A DNA stretch of 64,000 nt from Balneolaceae bacterium (GTDB lineage Bacteria; Bacteroidota; Rhodothermia; Balneolales; Balneolaceae). Below the pieces are notes generated by a model, which saw only the letters and a list, made by a program, of their open reading frames with translations, had not been told where the DNA came from and did not search any database. The position numbers and the translations under genes were made by a program. Positions 8,604-17,100 of this stretch are shown here, piece after piece; positions within the stretch are counted from its first letter, which is position 1, and every line of letters starts with the position of its first letter. The stretch covers positions 23,561 to 87,560 of the forward strand of contig JAFIES010000072.1 of assembly GCA_020832415.1 (NCBI GenBank), given 5' to 3'.

Positions 8604-9758
8604 TTATTGAAGAATGTGCTGAGTGAGGCAGACTATCATCGGGATACCTGTCTGTTCATTCACAAAATTAAGCAACCCTGAGTCTGCATCACGCCTGAAA
8701 ACAGTTATGTTATCATCATCACGATTGGCAACCAGTAGAAATTCTCCAAGTTCATCAATCATAAAATTACGTGGATGTCCGCCCCGGGTAGATTCATGCC
8801 CAATTAAAGTGAGCGTTCCATTAGCCTCATCAATTTCATAAATAACAAGGCTGTTGTGCCCGCGATTGGTAGCATATAGAAACCGCCCATCAGGTGAAAT
8901 ATGAATATCAGCGGCGGAATTTTGCACATCAAAATCATCAGGTAACATCGTAATTCGCTGAATTTGTTGTAATGCTCCAGTATTTTCATCAATCATCAAA
9001 ACTGCAACGGTTGATGTTAGTTCTTCGGCCGAATATGCAAAGCGACTGTTCTGATGAATAGTGAAATGCCTTGGCCCTGATCCCGGTTCATTTTCAAACC
9101 ACGGGGTTTCAGCAGGTTCAAGAGTGTCATTTTCCCGATCAATCCGATAGATCATAATCTTGTCGATACCGAGATCAGAAACATAGAGAAACTGACCATC
9201 AGCAGAGGGAATAGCTGAATGCACATGTGCTGCCCGCTGTCGCTGTTGATTTACGCTGCTCCCTTCGTGAGTTGCAATATCCACAGACTCTGAAAGAGTG
9301 CCATCATCATCAATCATATACATGCTGAGATTTCCTTCCGAATAGTTGGATACATAAACGTAATTGCCAAGCGGATCAACGCTGACATGGGCGGTACCTC
9401 TTCCGTTAACCGATTGTTCATTTATGAGTTGAAGTAATCCTGTGCTGTTGTCGATATAGTAGGCTGAAAGTGTTCCATATGGCTCCTCATCATTAAATGG
9501 GTCGTCACTTACAGAGTAGAGAAATTTACCATTCGGGTGAATTGCCTGAAAATTTGGCCCGATGCGGTCAGTTACCGTATCGATATGAATCAGTTCGCCG
9601 GTTGCCCTGTTAAACTCAAAGATATAGATGCCCTCACTATCGCGTCCTTCAAACGTGCCGGCATAGATAATTTCGTTGATTTCAGCGGCTTGATCAGAAC
9701 AGGCAGTTAACAGCGGCAGGACCATCATTAGTGAGATAAAAAGTGCATAAAATTTCAT
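8604..9758 (-). CDS. lactonase-family seven-bladed beta-propeller lipoprotein (YbhE/Pgl-like)
   Basis: This 384-residue protein has a lipoprotein signal peptide (MKFYALFISLMMVLPLLTAC, Cys at residue 20). Repeated propeller motifs follow, such as 'AIHPNGKFLYSVSDD', 'SVDPLGNYVYVSNY', 'ISPDGRFLYATNRG' and 'MIDELGEFLLVANRD'. The family includes 6-phosphogluconolactonase YbhE and carboxy-cis,cis-muconate cyclase. An exported copy is unlikely to act on 6-phosphogluconolactone and may open other lactones. It is the first gene of the reverse-strand run down to 5106. The last residues (VCLTQHILQ) depart from the usual family end. Confidence 0.88.
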   Translation of the reverse strand: MKFYALFISLMMVLPLLTACSDQAAEINEIIYAGTFEGRDSEGIYIFEFNRATGELIHIDTVTDRIGPNFQAIHPNGKFLYSVSDDPFNDEEPYGTLSAYYIDNSTGLLQLINEQSVNGRGTAHVSVDPLGNYVYVSNYSEGNLSMYMIDDDGTLSESVDIATHEGSSVNQQRQRAAHVHSAIPSADGQFLYVSDLGIDKIMIYRIDRENDTLEPAETPWFENEPGSGPRHFTIHQNSRFAYSAEELTSTVAVLMIDENTGALQQIQRITMLPDDFDVQNSAADIHISPDGRFLYATNRGHNSLVIYEIDEANGTLTLIGHESTRGGHPRNFMIDELGEFLLVANRDDDNITVFRRDADSGLLNFVNEQTGIPMIVCLTQHILQ

Positions 9759-9923
9759 GTGTAAAGCATTTAGATGATATGGCAGAAACTCCTTTCAATT
9801 TAAAAGAAATAATCGGGAATCAAACAGGGATGTGAGATTAAGCGATCAGAAACCAAACATTTGTTAGTGAGGTGTGGAAAGATGTATTTTGCTTGTCTTG
9901 AACCAAAATGAACAAATCTTCTC

Positions 9924-11579
9924 ATGAAAAACTATACTTTACTTATTCCAATTGCAGTTCTGTTTCTGATTGGCTGCGGATCGCAAACAGACCGTGCTGA
10001 ATCAAGCATTACAGGGCAATCGCTTTTAAATCATATCGAAATACTGTCGTCAGATGAATTTGAGGGACGCGCACCTGCCACCAGGGGCGAAGATCTTACC
10101 ATTGATTACCTGGTGAATGAGCTTCAAAATATTGGCATCGCTCCCGGAATGGATGATGGTACTTTTGTGCAAGAATTTCCCTTATTAGGCCAGCGAGTGG
10201 ATGGCCCGGCCTCATCAATCAGCATCAACAGAAATGGAGAAACCGTTGAAATTTTATCATTTGGCAGCGAATTTATGGCATGGCCAAGCAATGAAGAAGA
10301 GCAGGTTGAAGTACAGAATGCCGAGCTGATATACGTGGGTTATGGAATACAGGCTCCCGAATTTGACTGGGATGATTATAAGGATGTGGATGTAGCAGGA
10401 AAAGTATTGGTATACAAAAATAGTGATCCGTCGTACGATCCAAATATTTTCGATGGCGATTCACGCCTGTACTATGGCCGGTGGAGTTACAAATTTGAAA
10501 AAGCTGAAGAGATGGGTGCTTTGGGTGCAATCATTGTGCACACAACACCAACAGCAGGATATGGATGGTCTGTAGTGGAGAACAGCTGGGGACGCGAGCG
10601 ATTTACCCTCCCCAGAACGGATGATCCTGCCGGACGACCTGTATTTAACAGCTGGCTTACAGAAGAGGTTAGTGAGGCACTTTTCAGCCATGCCGGCCTC
10701 GATTTGCATGAAATGCTCGACGCAGCTGCAGACCGTGAATTTCGACCGGTAACTCTTGAAGGCGTAACGATGGATGTAAATCTTACAGCTCATTACAGTG
10801 ATATGTCTTCAAGAAATGTGATCGGCAAAATTGAAGGAAATGATCCTGATCTGCGTGACGAATATGTGATTTTCTCGGCCCACCACGATCACCTTGGAAT
10901 TGCACCTGAGCCGGTAGATGGCGATTCCATTTTTAATGGAGCCTGGGATAATGCATCGGGCACGGCAGCTGTACTTGAGATTGCAAACGCCCTGAAACAG
11001 ATTGAAGGAGATCTGCGCAGAAGTGTGCTCTTTATGTTTGTGGGGGCAGAAGAGATGGGACTGCTTGGATCGCGTTACTGGTCTGAAAATCCAACGGTTC
11101 ATCCGGGCAAAGTGTCAGCCAATATTAATCTGGACAGCATGCAAATTTATGGTGAAACACGCGATCTTGTTCTTGTTGGCTATAGCAGAAATACGATGAC
11201 TTCTATTTTTAGGGAGTTTGCAGAAAGAGATGCCCGTACAGTTGTACCCGATCTGCAGCCGGAACAGGGTTTCTTTTACAGGTCAGATCACTTCTCCTAC
11301 GCCAGAGTTGGAATTCCGGCAATCTTTCCCAACCCGGGCCGTGAATATCTGGATAAACCCGAGGGTTTTAATGCAATTGCCGATAGTGTTACGGCAGCCA
11401 ATTATCACGCTTTATCGGATGAGATCAATGAATATTGGGATATGACCGGTATGGAAACCGATACACGCCTGATTTTCCGCGCTTCGATAGACATCATCAA
11501 TGCAAATGAGATGATGGAGTGGTACCCCGGAGATGAGTTTGAGGCGATCCGTTTGCAAATGCTTGAAGACGCTCAATAA
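9924..11579 (+). CDS. exported M28-family zinc aminopeptidase with PA domain (lipoprotein)
   Basis: The 551-residue product begins with a lipoprotein signal (MKNYTLLIPIAVLFLIGC). A protease-associated (PA) domain covers about residues 130-270. The M28 catalytic domain keeps the co-catalytic zinc residues: His and Asp in 'AHHDHLG', Asp in 'GAWDNASGTAAVLE', the Glu pair in 'GAEEMGLLGS', Asp in 'NLDSMQ', and the last His in 'SDHFSYARVGIPA'. It probably trims amino-terminal residues from peptides at the cell surface or in the periplasm. It is divergent from the lactonase operon and separated from the ChaN-like gene by 82 bp. Confidence 0.93.
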   Translation: MKNYTLLIPIAVLFLIGCGSQTDRAESSITGQSLLNHIEILSSDEFEGRAPATRGEDLTIDYLVNELQNIGIAPGMDDGTFVQEFPLLGQRVDGPASSISINRNGETVEILSFGSEFMAWPSNEEEQVEVQNAELIYVGYGIQAPEFDWDDYKDVDVAGKVLVYKNSDPSYDPNIFDGDSRLYYGRWSYKFEKAEEMGALGAIIVHTTPTAGYGWSVVENSWGRERFTLPRTDDPAGRPVFNSWLTEEVSEALFSHAGLDLHEMLDAAADREFRPVTLEGVTMDVNLTAHYSDMSSRNVIGKIEGNDPDLRDEYVIFSAHHDHLGIAPEPVDGDSIFNGAWDNASGTAAVLEIANALKQIEGDLRRSVLFMFVGAEEMGLLGSRYWSENPTVHPGKVSANINLDSMQIYGETRDLVLVGYSRNTMTSIFREFAERDARTVVPDLQPEQGFFYRSDHFSYARVGIPAIFPNPGREYLDKPEGFNAIADSVTAANYHALSDEINEYWDMTGMETDTRLIFRASIDIINANEMMEWYPGDEFEAIRLQMLEDAQ

Positions 11580-11661
11580 ACATTCTTAACAGCCAATTCA
11601 TGTAAAAGCTGTAGCTTAAATTATCAGTTTTACATGGTTTTAATGCGTTCAATTAACATCT

Positions 11662-12528
11662 ATGAAGCACATTTTTTCGCTGTTGTTAGCGGCACTCTTT
11701 TTTTGGGGTTTTACAAATACAGTTGAAGAAAAGCCAGCATATCTGCTCTATACCAAAGATGCAGAAGTCATCAGTTATTCTGAAGTGATAGAGCTTGCGC
11801 TTCAGAATGATCTGATCTTTTTCGGTGAGTTGCATAACAGTGCAATTGCTCACTGGCTTCAGCATGAAATGGTGAGGCACCTGGCCGAAGATGATTCGCG
11901 TAATACCATTATCGGCATGGAGATGTTTGAAGCCGATCAGCAGGTTTTGATTGATGAATACTTTAACAGAGCCATCAGCCAGAGCAGCTTCGAGAGTGAA
12001 GCCCGGCTTTGGAATAACTATCAAACCGATTACAAGCCAATTGTTGAGTTTGCCAGGTTGAACGATCTGAAACTCATCGCCACAAACATTCCGAGAAGAT
12101 ATGCATCCGCGGTTTACAGAGACGGTCTTGAGGCGTTGAATGTGCTTAGTCCTCAAGCTAAACAGTGGGTTGCCCCGCTGCCAATCAAAGTTGATAAAGA
12201 TCTTCCCGCATATCAGAACATGCTGCAGATGGCACATGGCCACGGAGGTGACAATCTGATTTATGCACAGGCCGTGAAAGATGCCACCATGGCGCATTTT
12301 ATCTTACTCAATATGGGCCTGGATGACCGGATGTTCCACCTGAACGGATCGTACCACTCAAATGATTGGGAGGGAATTGTATGGTACATCAACGAGATGG
12401 TTTCCGGTTACAACATCCTAACCATCAATACCATTACGGTTGATGATCCGCTGGATGTAGATCCTGATGAATTGCAATCGGCCGATATAACACTTGTAGT
12501 TCCGAATCGTATGACGACTACGTACTAA
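11662..12528 (+). CDS. ChaN-like (DUF399) exported heme-binding-family protein
   Basis: This 288-residue protein has an N-terminal signal peptide (about residues 1-20) without a convincing lipobox Cys. The family core follows: 'LIFFGELHNSAIAHWLQ', 'IIGMEMFEADQQ', 'NLIYAQAVKDATMAHFIL' and a C-terminal 'MFHLNGSYHS'. Campylobacter ChaN binds two cofacial hemes and is iron-regulated. Here the gene is 21 bp upstream of hemB and near hemL, so a heme-related role fits well. The heme ligand is not certain from sequence alone. Confidence 0.85.
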   Translation: MKHIFSLLLAALFFWGFTNTVEEKPAYLLYTKDAEVISYSEVIELALQNDLIFFGELHNSAIAHWLQHEMVRHLAEDDSRNTIIGMEMFEADQQVLIDEYFNRAISQSSFESEARLWNNYQTDYKPIVEFARLNDLKLIATNIPRRYASAVYRDGLEALNVLSPQAKQWVAPLPIKVDKDLPAYQNMLQMAHGHGGDNLIYAQAVKDATMAHFILLNMGLDDRMFHLNGSYHSNDWEGIVWYINEMVSGYNILTINTITVDDPLDVDPDELQSADITLVVPNRMTTTY

Positions 12529-12549
12529 CTCAAAACAGATCAGGTATAT

Positions 12550-13533
12550 ATGAGCCATTCAGAATATCCATATTTCAGGGGAAGGCGCCTTCGGGCCGGG
12601 GAAAATATCCGCAAGATGGTGGCGGAGCATGCGCTTTCAGTTAATGATTTTATCGCACCACTTTTTGTGATGGAGGGAAAAAATCAAAAGGCAGAAATTC
12701 CATCGATGCCCGGTTATTATCGGTTTACGCTAGATCTGCTTTTGAAAGAGGTGGAGGAGATCAGCAAACTCGGCATTCCATCCGTTTTACTTTTTGCCAA
12801 AGTGCCCGATGATAAAAAAGATAACGAAGGCACCGAAGCTCTGAATCCGGATGGTTTAATGCAGAGATCAGTACGGGCTATCAAAAAAGAGTTTCCTGAG
12901 TTGGTTGTGATGACCGATGTAGCTCTTGACCCATACAGCAGCTACGGGCACGATGGTATCGTGAAGAGTGGTCAGATTATTAATGACGAAAGTGCGGAGC
13001 TGCTTGCCAGAATGGCGGTGAGTCATGCAGAGGCCGGTGCCGATTTTGTGGCACCATCCGACATGATGGATGGCCGAGTTATAATTATTCGACAGTTTCT
13101 TGAAGACGCCAGATTTCATAATACAGGAATTATGGCGTACAGTGCCAAATATGCATCCTCGTACTATGGTCCGTTTCGTGATGCGCTCGATTCTGCGCCC
13201 GGTTTTGGGGATAAAAAAACGTATCAGATGGATCCGGCGAACATTAAAGAAGCCATAAAAGAAGCTATTTCAGATGAATCTGAAGGTGCTGATATTATTA
13301 TGGTTAAACCGGGACTTCCCTATCTGGATGTTGTGCGTGCGGTTAAAGAATCGGTAAATGTACCGGTTTCCGTTTATAATGTATCCGGCGAGTATGCCAT
13401 GATTAAAGCTGCCGCCGAAAAAGGCTGGCTTAATGAAGAGCATGCAATGATGGAGGCATTGATTGCGTTTAAAAGAGCCGGAGCCGATCTCATTGCTACA
13501 TACTTTGCAAAAGATGCGGCACGATTGTTGTAA
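12550..13533 (+). CDS. hemB: porphobilinogen synthase (delta-aminolevulinate dehydratase)
   Basis: HemB condenses two 5-aminolevulinate molecules into porphobilinogen in tetrapyrrole synthesis. The 327-residue protein has both Schiff-base lysines: K200 in 'MAYSAKYASSYYG' and K253 in 'IIMVKPGLPYLD'. In the metal region it reads 'DVALDPYSSYGHDG' (about 123-136). The three cysteines of zinc-type enzymes are absent, so this is a magnesium- or metal-independent-type active site, as in Pseudomonas. It follows the ChaN-like gene by 21 bp and is probably co-transcribed with it. hemL lies about 1.2 kb downstream. Confidence 0.97.
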   Translation: MSHSEYPYFRGRRLRAGENIRKMVAEHALSVNDFIAPLFVMEGKNQKAEIPSMPGYYRFTLDLLLKEVEEISKLGIPSVLLFAKVPDDKKDNEGTEALNPDGLMQRSVRAIKKEFPELVVMTDVALDPYSSYGHDGIVKSGQIINDESAELLARMAVSHAEAGADFVAPSDMMDGRVIIIRQFLEDARFHNTGIMAYSAKYASSYYGPFRDALDSAPGFGDKKTYQMDPANIKEAIKEAISDESEGADIIMVKPGLPYLDVVRAVKESVNVPVSVYNVSGEYAMIKAAAEKGWLNEEHAMMEALIAFKRAGADLIATYFAKDAARLL

Positions 13534-13609
13534 ATAGTATCATCAAACAGACAAATCCTCTGATCAGAGGTGACAAAAAGAGTATCAATCAACTAAATAG
13601 AAGTATATC

Positions 13610-14500
13610 ATGAAGCGTATTTTATTATTTCTGGCTACCAACTTTGCCATACTTATTGTGGCAAGCGTTACGATGTCGCTGTTGGGCGTCGGTTCTTTCC
13701 TGGATGAATCAGGAACCAACCTCAATCTGCAGGCATTGCTTGTATTCTGCCTGATTTTTGGTATGGGTATATCCCTTGTATCACTCCTTTTTTCAAAGAA
13801 AATTGCGAAATGGACTACGAAGGTTCAGATTATTGATCAACCAAGAAATGAGCGTGAACAGTGGCTGATGAGGCTTGTTGAAGAGCAGTCAAAAGCGGCC
13901 GGAATCGGAATGCCCGAAGTGGGTATCTTTCCTGCACAGCAGGCTAACGCATTTGCAACCGGCGCAAACCGAAACAAAGCACTTGTTGCTGTTAGTGAAG
14001 GGATGATGCAGCGGTTCGATCGTGAAGAGATCCGCGCTGTAATGGGCCATGAAATTGGTCACGTGGCAAATGGCGATATGATTACCCTGGCACTTATACA
14101 GGGTGTGGTGAATGCATTTGTGATGTTCCTGGCCCGTATAGTCGGGTTTGTGGTAGATCGTGTGGTGCTGAAAAATGAGCAAGGCCTTGGCATCGGTTAT
14201 TTTGTAACCACAATTGTTACTGAGATTATTCTCGCATTCCTTGCATCGATGATTGTGTTCTGGTTCTCCAGAAGACGTGAATTTGTAGCTGATGAAGCCG
14301 GCGCACGGCTCGGCAGCCGACAAGGCATGATTGCAGCGCTGCAAAGATTGCAGAGAGAAAGCAATGTGCCAAACCAGATGCCGGAATCGATGCAGGCATT
14401 TGGCATTACAAGCGGAAAACGAAAAGGAATCAAAGCACTTTTTGCAACACACCCGCCGCTGGAAGAGCGAATTGCGGCCCTCCAGAATATGAGCGACTGA
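13610..14500 (+). CDS. htpX: membrane zinc metalloprotease HtpX (M48)
   Basis: HtpX degrades misfolded inner-membrane proteins with its active site facing the cytoplasm. The 296-residue product has two N-terminal transmembrane helices (about 5-28 and 38-60) and the zinc motif HEIGH (residues 147-151). A further hydrophobic pair covers about 158-180 and 195-220, and the third-ligand helix is 'RRREFVADEAGARLGS'. It lies between hemB and hemL, 76 bp after hemB. It may be transcribed with the heme genes, but a functional link is not established. Confidence 0.95.
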   Translation: MKRILLFLATNFAILIVASVTMSLLGVGSFLDESGTNLNLQALLVFCLIFGMGISLVSLLFSKKIAKWTTKVQIIDQPRNEREQWLMRLVEEQSKAAGIGMPEVGIFPAQQANAFATGANRNKALVAVSEGMMQRFDREEIRAVMGHEIGHVANGDMITLALIQGVVNAFVMFLARIVGFVVDRVVLKNEQGLGIGYFVTTIVTEIILAFLASMIVFWFSRRREFVADEAGARLGSRQGMIAALQRLQRESNVPNQMPESMQAFGITSGKRKGIKALFATHPPLEERIAALQNMSD

Positions 14501-14534
14501 ATTTAGAAATCTGGTATTGTGGCGATGTTTCGAA

Positions 14535-14684
14535 AGTCCCCTCTTGAGAGGGGATTTAGGGATGTGTATGAGAGGAATTAAATCTTGAACAGATTCTTTA
14601 CTCAATCAACGTATCGAACACACCCCTCGATCAGTAAAGCAGGCTTTGCCTCTTTACCTTCACTTTTCCCTCTCAAGAGGGGAA
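14535..14684. repeat. intergenic palindromic repeat unit with inverted arms
   Basis: The 233-bp gap between htpX and hemL holds a unit bounded by inverted arms. CCCCTCTTGAGAGGGG (14538-14553) is matched by CCCTCTCAAGAGGGG (14668-14682). Inside, 'GGGATGTGT' is mirrored by 'ACACACCCCTC'. Each arm is itself a small palindrome. There is no open reading frame of note. It looks like a dispersed intergenic repeat or non-autonomous element of Bacteroidota; the arms could also end htpX transcription. Confidence 0.6.
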
Positions 14685-14733
14685 TTCTTCTGACTTCAAA
14701 TAACTAAACGACTTATCCAACACAACCTGACCC

Positions 14734-16032
14734 ATGCTATTAAACAAAAGCGAATACCTGTTCAACAAAGCACAAAAATTTATTCCCGGCGGGGTCAACT
14801 CACCGGCAAGGGCATTTAAATCAGTAGGAGGGATACCGGTCTTTTTCAAAAAGGCAAAAGGTTCAGTAATCACTGATGAAGATGGAAATGAATTCATTGA
14901 TTATGTTGGCTCATGGGGCCCGATGATTCTCGGCCACGCCTTCCCGCCGGTTGTAAAAGCTGTTCAGGATGCATCATTTAATTCCACTTCGTTTGGTGCA
15001 CCCACCGAACTTGAAATTGAGATGGCGGAACTGGTGCAGCAAATGGTTCCGAATGTAGAGAGGGTAAGGATGGTAAATTCCGGAACAGAAGCTTGTATGA
15101 GTGCTGTTCGCGTGGCGCGCGGTTATACCGGAAAAGAAAAAATCATCAAATTTGAGGGGAATTATCATGGCCATGGCGATGCTTTTCTGATTAAAGCAGG
15201 CAGTGGCGCTTTAACACTTGGCAAGCCCAGCAGCCCCGGTGTAACAAAGGGAACGGCCAAAGACACCCTGAACGCTGACTATAACGACCTGCCAAGTGTC
15301 GAAAAACTTCTGAAAAAGAATAAAGCCAATGTGGCTGCAATTATTCTTGAGCCGGTTGCTGGAAATATGGGGTGCATTCCGCCTGAGCCCGGTTTTCTGG
15401 AAGGCCTTCGGAAGCTGTGTGATGAACACGAAACTGTTCTCATTTTTGATGAAGTGATGACCGGATTTCGACTTGCACGAGGCGGAGCCCAGGAACGGTT
15501 TAATATTTGGGCCGATCTGGTAACGTTTGGCAAGATTATCGGTGGCGGCTTGCCGGTGGGTGCCTTTGGCGGTAAGAAAGAGATCATGGATGTAGTAGCA
15601 CCTGTTGGGCCCGTATACCAGGCGGGCACGCTTTCAGGGAATCCGCTTGCGATGAGTGCCGGCCTTGCACAATTGGGAGCTCTCGAAAAACATCCGGAAA
15701 TTTATGTGGATCTGGAAGAGAAAACAGAATATCTGAAAAAGAATCTGACCAATGTGCTGAACAAGCATGAACTGGATTACCATATGAATCAGGTTGGTTC
15801 GATGATCAGCCTGTTCTTTACAAAAGTGAAGGTGCGAGACTTCAAAGGAGCCAATTCAACCGATCAGCAATTCTTCAAAAAGTTTTTCCACGAGATGCTG
15901 AAGCGTGGCATCTACCTGCCGCCATCTCCATTCGAGAGCTGGTTCCTGGCAAATACACTCACATACGAAATGCTCGATAAAACCATCGCAGCAGCAGATG
16001 AATCAATTGGCGTAGTTAAATCGGTCAGTTAA
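14734..16032 (+). CDS. hemL: glutamate-1-semialdehyde 2,1-aminomutase
   Basis: HemL converts glutamate-1-semialdehyde to 5-aminolevulinate, the substrate of the HemB encoded upstream. The 432-residue PLP enzyme begins '[20 protein letters not shown]' and has '[16 protein letters not shown]', '[10 protein letters not shown]', '[11 protein letters not shown]' and the PLP lysine in '[19 protein letters not shown]'. Its presence indicates the C5 (glutamyl-tRNA) pathway of heme synthesis. A rho-independent terminator follows at 16090. Confidence 0.97.
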   Translation: MLLNKSEYLFNKAQKFIPGGVNSPARAFKSVGGIPVFFKKAKGSVITDEDGNEFIDYVGSWGPMILGHAFPPVVKAVQDASFNSTSFGAPTELEIEMAELVQQMVPNVERVRMVNSGTEACMSAVRVARGYTGKEKIIKFEGNYHGHGDAFLIKAGSGALTLGKPSSPGVTKGTAKDTLNADYNDLPSVEKLLKKNKANVAAIILEPVAGNMGCIPPEPGFLEGLRKLCDEHETVLIFDEVMTGFRLARGGAQERFNIWADLVTFGKIIGGGLPVGAFGGKKEIMDVVAPVGPVYQAGTLSGNPLAMSAGLAQLGALEKHPEIYVDLEEKTEYLKKNLTNVLNKHELDYHMNQVGSMISLFFTKVKVRDFKGANSTDQQFFKKFFHEMLKRGIYLPPSPFESWFLANTLTYEMLDKTIAAADESIGVVKSVS

Positions 16033-16089
16033 CAGACATGGTATTTCTACAATTTGCCACAAACTCTTGTTCCATGATTGAAGATTGAT

Positions 16090-16117
16090 ATGGTTTCGGA
16101 AGAGACCATGTCTTTTT
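16090..16117 (+). terminator. rho-independent terminator after hemL
   Basis: ATGGTTTC (16090-16097), loop GGAA, GAGACCAT (16102-16109) form an 8-bp stem with one G-U pair. CTTTTT follows at 16112-16117. It lies 58 bp after the hemL stop and just before the end of the convergent ThuA gene. Confidence 0.7.
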
Positions 16118-16122
16118 GGGGC

Positions 16123-17076
16123 TTAATCAACTTTTAAAATGATATCTCCCGGTGTGATACCGGGCTTAAACTGTTCACCAAAACCAGCCGGGTTGGGTTC
16201 ATACTCACCGATGATTTCGGCACCCAACCCATCTTCCGGAATTTCATCTTCGAGGCCGAGAGCCCAGAAGATCCCCTGAAGGGATAGTTGACGCATATTT
16301 TCATCAAAAAAATCGTAGGGATGGCCAAGAGTAGTGAAAAACACACGACTTGTTCCGTGTTCTCCCTCGTAGTAGTGAACCCATGCAACGGTATGGGGAT
16401 CATCAAAATAATCACCTCCAGGTTCAGCTCCTTCTACCGCGCGTCCGTACAGCAACGGCTCCACATCATCTAAAAGCGTAGTTGCATGGTAGAGCCAGCT
16501 TCGTACGTGAAAAGGTTCAACACCACGAAGAACAGGGTTCGCTTCTGATCCGTCATGAATAAATACATCCGTTGAATTCTGTCCGCCGTGATGGCTGATC
16601 CACGGTAGCCCAAATACCTGTTGTGGCCACTCAAAATCAAGATGGTGGTTTCGATGATCTTCACCGTAGCTAAATGCATGCGTAGCTGTACGAAACCCGG
16701 CCATCGGTTTGCCCGATTCTGCAAAATCGAGGATGTACTGCAATTGCTCATCCGGCAAATTTCTGAATCGGGTGTACATAACCATCATATCGGCATCTTC
16801 CAGAACATCAAGACCTTCGATGTTATCCTGTCGGTTTGGATCAATCACACCGTCTGTTAATGCATATGTTACCGTTACATTAAAACCATAACGGTTAGCG
16901 AGAATCCGGGCAAGCATAGGCATGCTCTCTTCCGATCTGTACTCTTCATCACCGGTTACAAAGACAATGTGAGGCGCGTCTGAATCGGGATGATAAGAAC
17001 TGATAACCGGATCAGAACCGAGTTCATTTGTACATGCAAAAGTAATCAAAAAAATGAGGATGCTATATTTAAACAT
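16123..17076 (-). CDS. ThuA-domain lipoprotein
   Basis: The 317-residue protein starts with a short lipoprotein signal (MFKYSILIFLITFAC). A ThuA fold related to class-I glutamine amidotransferases follows: 'HIVFVTGDEEYRSEESMP', 'MVMYTRFRNLPDEQLQYI', 'GFRTATHAF', 'WISHHGGQ' and 'VAWVHYYEGEHGTSRVFFTTLGHP'. The family occurs with sugar utilisation and with PVC-type propeller proteins; the chemistry is not settled. It is 24 bp downstream of the SGNH/propeller/cupredoxin gene on the same strand, so the two probably act together in the periplasm or at the surface. Confidence 0.88.
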   Translation of the reverse strand: MFKYSILIFLITFACTNELGSDPVISSYHPDSDAPHIVFVTGDEEYRSEESMPMLARILANRYGFNVTVTYALTDGVIDPNRQDNIEGLDVLEDADMMVMYTRFRNLPDEQLQYILDFAESGKPMAGFRTATHAFSYGEDHRNHHLDFEWPQQVFGLPWISHHGGQNSTDVFIHDGSEANPVLRGVEPFHVRSWLYHATTLLDDVEPLLYGRAVEGAEPGGDYFDDPHTVAWVHYYEGEHGTSRVFFTTLGHPYDFFDENMRQLSLQGIFWALGLEDEIPEDGLGAEIIGEYEPNPAGFGEQFKPGITPGDIILKVD

Positions 17077-17100
17077 GAAAACTGTATTTAAAAAAAATTA

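Noticed and set aside
11686..12297. 203-codon reverse frame opposite the ChaN-like gene
   Set aside because: The forward gene has clear family motifs; the reverse frame has none and follows its codon pattern.
13889..14605. 238-codon reverse frame opposite htpX
   Set aside because: Shadow of htpX; rich in His and Cys from antisense reading, with no recognisable domain.
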